From Nocardia rhamnosiphila NBRC 108938 (GTDB taxonomy: Bacteria; Actinomycetota; Actinomycetes; Mycobacteriales; Mycobacteriaceae), in contig NZ_JOAJ01000001.1 of the NCBI RefSeq assembly GCF_000720425.1, positions 1,426,001 through 1,490,000 of the forward strand: a stretch of DNA of 64,000 nucleotides, read 5' to 3'. Position 1 is the stretch's first letter, and every line of letters starts with the position of its first letter. The position numbers were made by a program, and so were the translations under genes. A model generated the notes under the pieces. It was not told the origin of the DNA and did not search any database. It worked only from the letters and a program-made list of their open reading frames with translations. Positions 61,902 to 64,000 of the stretch are shown here, piece after piece.

Positions 61902-62900
61902 ATGGACCTGTCGCTGGCCCGTCTGCGAATGTTGCGTGAATTGCATCGACGCGGCACGGTCACGGCGGCCGCGACCGCACTGCACTACACCGCGTCGGCG
62001 GTATCCCAGCAGCTCGCCCAGCTGGAGCGCGATGTCGGCACCCGGCTGTTCGAGCGGCGGGGGCGCCGGCTGCAACTCACCGATCTCGGGGTGCTGCTGG
62101 CCGAGCACGCGGAGGAGATTCTCGCGTCGGTCGAGCGGGCGACCCAGGCCCTCGAGGACGCCGGCGAGACGGTGACGGCGAAACTCACCGCCGGTGTGTG
62201 GGCGTCGGTGGCCTCCGGCCTGCTGCCCGACGCGCTCACCGCCCTCGCGCGCACCCACCCCGGTATCTCCGTGCGGACGCGAGAACTCGTTCCGGAGGCC
62301 ACCGCCGCCGCGGTACGCGACGGGGCACTGGATCTGTCGTTCGTCCTCGAATATTCCAATTACCCGATGACCTGGGACAGCGGCCTGGAGCGCGCCGTCA
62401 TCGCGGTCGAGCGGATCTACGCCGCGGTCCCGTCCGGAGCCGTACCGTCGGCCAGCGTGACCCTGGCCGACCTCGCCGAGCATCCGTGGATCCTCGCGCC
62501 CGCCCGGTCGCATTTCGGACATGCCGCCCGGCTGGCGTTTCAATCCGTCGGGCTCGAACCACGGATCGATCACGAAGTGGAGGAGCAGGCGACGGCCATG
62601 GCGATGGTGGCGGCCGGGCTGGGTGTGACCCTGGTGTCGGATCTGGGTCTGGCACTGCGTCCGCCGGGGGTGGACATCGTCGCCCTCGGCGACGTGCTCA
62701 CCCGGACCGTATCGCTGGCCTACCGCACCAACACGGCCCGGCGTGCCGCATTGCTGCTCGTCGTCGACGCGGTCCGCGCGACCGCCGCGGAGAAGGGCCT
62801 GGGCGCCGAGCCCGCGCTGCCCACCTCGGCGAATGCGGAACCCTTCCCGTCCCCGGCGGATACCTTGCGGACGGCCGATCGGCGCCCCGAACAGAACTGA
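61902..62900 (+). CDS. LysR family regulator (next to amino-acid dehydrogenase)
   Basis: The 332-residue LysR-type regulator begins MDLSLARLRMLRELHRRGTV, with HTH TVTAAATALHYTASAVSQQL at about 19-38, and has a C-terminal effector domain (about 95-300). An extra C-terminal tail of about 35 residues is Pro/Ala-rich. Its divergent neighbour encodes an amino-acid dehydrogenase, so an amino or keto acid is the likely effector. Confidence 0.86.
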   Translation: MDLSLARLRMLRELHRRGTVTAAATALHYTASAVSQQLAQLERDVGTRLFERRGRRLQLTDLGVLLAEHAEEILASVERATQALEDAGETVTAKLTAGVWASVASGLLPDALTALARTHPGISVRTRELVPEATAAAVRDGALDLSFVLEYSNYPMTWDSGLERAVIAVERIYAAVPSGAVPSASVTLADLAEHPWILAPARSHFGHAARLAFQSVGLEPRIDHEVEEQATAMAMVAAGLGVTLVSDLGLALRPPGVDIVALGDVLTRTVSLAYRTNTARRAALLLVVDAVRATAAEKGLGAEPALPTSANAEPFPSPADTLRTADRRPEQN

Positions 62901-63006
62901 TCGGCCCGGACCCGCGCGACTCGCCTGCCGCATTCCGGTGAGCCGGGTCACAGCCGCGGGGTACGCTCGCACGCGTCGGCGTGGCGGTGACACCTGGAGG
63001 TCGGCA

Positions 63007-64000
63007 ATGGATGTTCTGCTCGGAATCGGGACGCGTAAGGGTTTGTTCCTGGCGCGCAGTACCGACGGCCGGTCGAGCTGGGAGGTGAGCCCGCCTCGGT
63101 TCGCCGTGGCGGATGTGAAAGCACTGGCGATCGATACGCGGCGGACGACGCCGCGCGTGCTCGCCGGAGTGCTGGACAGCCATTTCGGCCCGACCATGGT
63201 GACCAGCGACGATCTCGGCCGGACGTGGAGCGAACCGGACGATGCGCCGCTGGCGTTCCCGTCGGATACCGGGGCGGCATTGCAGGGCGTTTGGCAGATC
63301 GCGCCCGCGACCGCGGCCGAGCCGGAGGTGGTGTACGCGGGCGCCGAACCGCCGGCGTTGTTCCGCTCGTCCGACGCGGGGCGGACGTTCGAACTGATCC
63401 GCGGCCTGTGGGACCACCCGCACCGCACCGAGTGGATGCCGGGTGGCGGCGGGCTGGCGTTGCACACGATCATCCCGCATCCGGCGGATGCGAAACGTAT
63501 CACGGTCGCCATATCGACCGGCGGCGTCTATCAGACCGCCGACGGCGGTAGGTCCTGGAGACCCACCAACAAAGGAGTCACCGCCGATTTCATGCCCGGT
63601 GAGCTACCGGAGTGGGGGCAGTGCGTGCACAAGGTCGCCATGGACGCCGGCACACCGAGCACGATGTATCTGCAGAACCACGGCGGAGTCTTCCGTACCA
63701 CCGACGACGGCACGAGCTGGCAGTCGATCGACGGCGGCCTACCCGCCTCGAACTTCGGCTTCCCGATCGTCGCGCACCCGCGGCGCCCCGGGGTGATCTA
63801 TACCTTCCCGCTGGTCGCCGATATGGAGCGATTCCGCTTTCCCCCGAACGCCGAATGCGCCGTCTACCGCAGCGCCGACGGTGGCGAAACCTGGTCGGCG
63901 CAGACCAGCGGCCTCCCGCGGGAACCGTTCTGGGCCGCGGTCATGCGCGATGCCATGTGCGCCGACGACGCCGATCCGGCCGGGATCTATTTCGGTACCC
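63007..64000 (+). CDS. BNR-repeat / sialidase-like beta-propeller protein (partial, cut by window end)
   Basis: The first 331 codons of a protein that continues beyond the window. It is a beta-propeller built of BNR/Asp-box repeats: SSDAGRTF, TADGGRSW, TTDDGTSW and SADGGETW each occur once per blade, with a fifth in SDDLGRTW. It starts MDVLLGIGTRKGLFLARS without a signal peptide, which is usual for the actinobacterial WD40/sialidase-like exo-alpha-sialidase annotations. There is no evidence of a real sialidase active site in the visible part. GGAGG precedes the ATG. Confidence 0.8.
   Translation, partial: MDVLLGIGTRKGLFLARSTDGRSSWEVSPPRFAVADVKALAIDTRRTTPRVLAGVLDSHFGPTMVTSDDLGRTWSEPDDAPLAFPSDTGAALQGVWQIAPATAAEPEVVYAGAEPPALFRSSDAGRTFELIRGLWDHPHRTEWMPGGGGLALHTIIPHPADAKRITVAISTGGVYQTADGGRSWRPTNKGVTADFMPGELPEWGQCVHKVAMDAGTPSTMYLQNHGGVFRTTDDGTSWQSIDGGLPASNFGFPIVAHPRRPGVIYTFPLVADMERFRFPPNAECAVYRSADGGETWSAQTSGLPREPFWAAVMRDAMCADDADPAGIYFGT

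Noticed and set aside
1..64000. tRNA, rRNA, insertion sequences, integrase genes or CRISPR arrays
   Set aside because: None was found by eye on either strand; no transposase or integrase motif and no regularly spaced repeats.

Overview
High-GC actinobacterial DNA, most probably from Nocardia or a close mycolic-acid-containing relative. The evidence is the codon bias, an antigen-85-like secreted esterase, a mycothiol-dependent type of maleylpyruvate isomerase, a mycofactocin-coupled type of dehydrogenase, a Streptomyces/Nocardia-type gas vesicle cluster, and many promoters with a -10 box six to eight bases before the start codon (leaderless mRNAs). No rRNA, tRNA, IS element, integrase or CRISPR array was seen. 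The window is chromosomal and made of small operons, each next to its own regulator.

Layout. 1-8.8 kb: the end of a secreted lipase, an NsrR-type nitric oxide sensor, then a KstR2-like TetR regulator followed by an overlapping operon for a branched-chain-type ABC importer (binding lipoprotein, two permeases, two ATPases), an acyl-CoA ligase and a mycofactocin-type SDR. This looks like an uptake-plus-CoA-activation system for an unknown carboxylic acid. 8.8-16.8 kb: secreted and cell-wall proteins (mycolyltransferase-like esterase, PepSY protein, a triple-LysM esterase, an epoxide-hydrolase-like exported protein), a Mut7-C protein, an XRE-cupin regulator and a DUF2252 protein. 16.8-21.6 kb: IclR regulator divergent from a gentisate operon (gentisate dioxygenase, FAH-family hydrolase, maleylpyruvate isomerase, 3-hydroxybenzoate 6-hydroxylase). 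22-27.7 kb: a fatty acyl-CoA ligase and a TPP-riboswitch operon tenA-thiY-thiX-thiZ for thiamine pyrimidine salvage. 27.9-30.7 kb: a secreted cell-wall protein, a DUF2795 protein, a frameshifted SDR and a LysE exporter. 30.8-36.1 kb: a ten-gene gas vesicle operon on the minus strand. 36.4-40.8 kb: P450/TetR pair, duplicated membrane protein, SDR/TetR pair. 40.9-41.8 kb: gene debris, with a chimeric ABC transporter remnant and a TetR tail. 42-52.5 kb: endonuclease/phosphatase-family protein, mercaptopyruvate-type sulfurtransferase, and several regulator/reductase or regulator/hydrolase pairs, two of them with frameshifts. 52.7-64 kb: TerD protein, two CNNM/CorC membrane proteins, RDD protein, a decayed amino-acid ABC permease, NTF2/LysR pair, universal stress protein, a Glu/Leu dehydrogenase divergent from a LysR regulator, and the start of a BNR-repeat protein.

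The most notable items are the 0.9-8.7 kb uptake/CoA-ligase/mycofactocin operon with its stacked operators, the SDR at 39.2 kb whose catalytic Asn and Lys are swapped as in polyketide ketoreductases, the signal-less triple-LysM esterase, a TetR regulator with a C-terminal zinc-binding tail, and recurring leaderless regulator promoters with palindromes inside them. At least five loci are broken (29.4, 41.4, 47.1, 51.0 and 56.8 kb), through either genuine decay or indel errors in GC runs.
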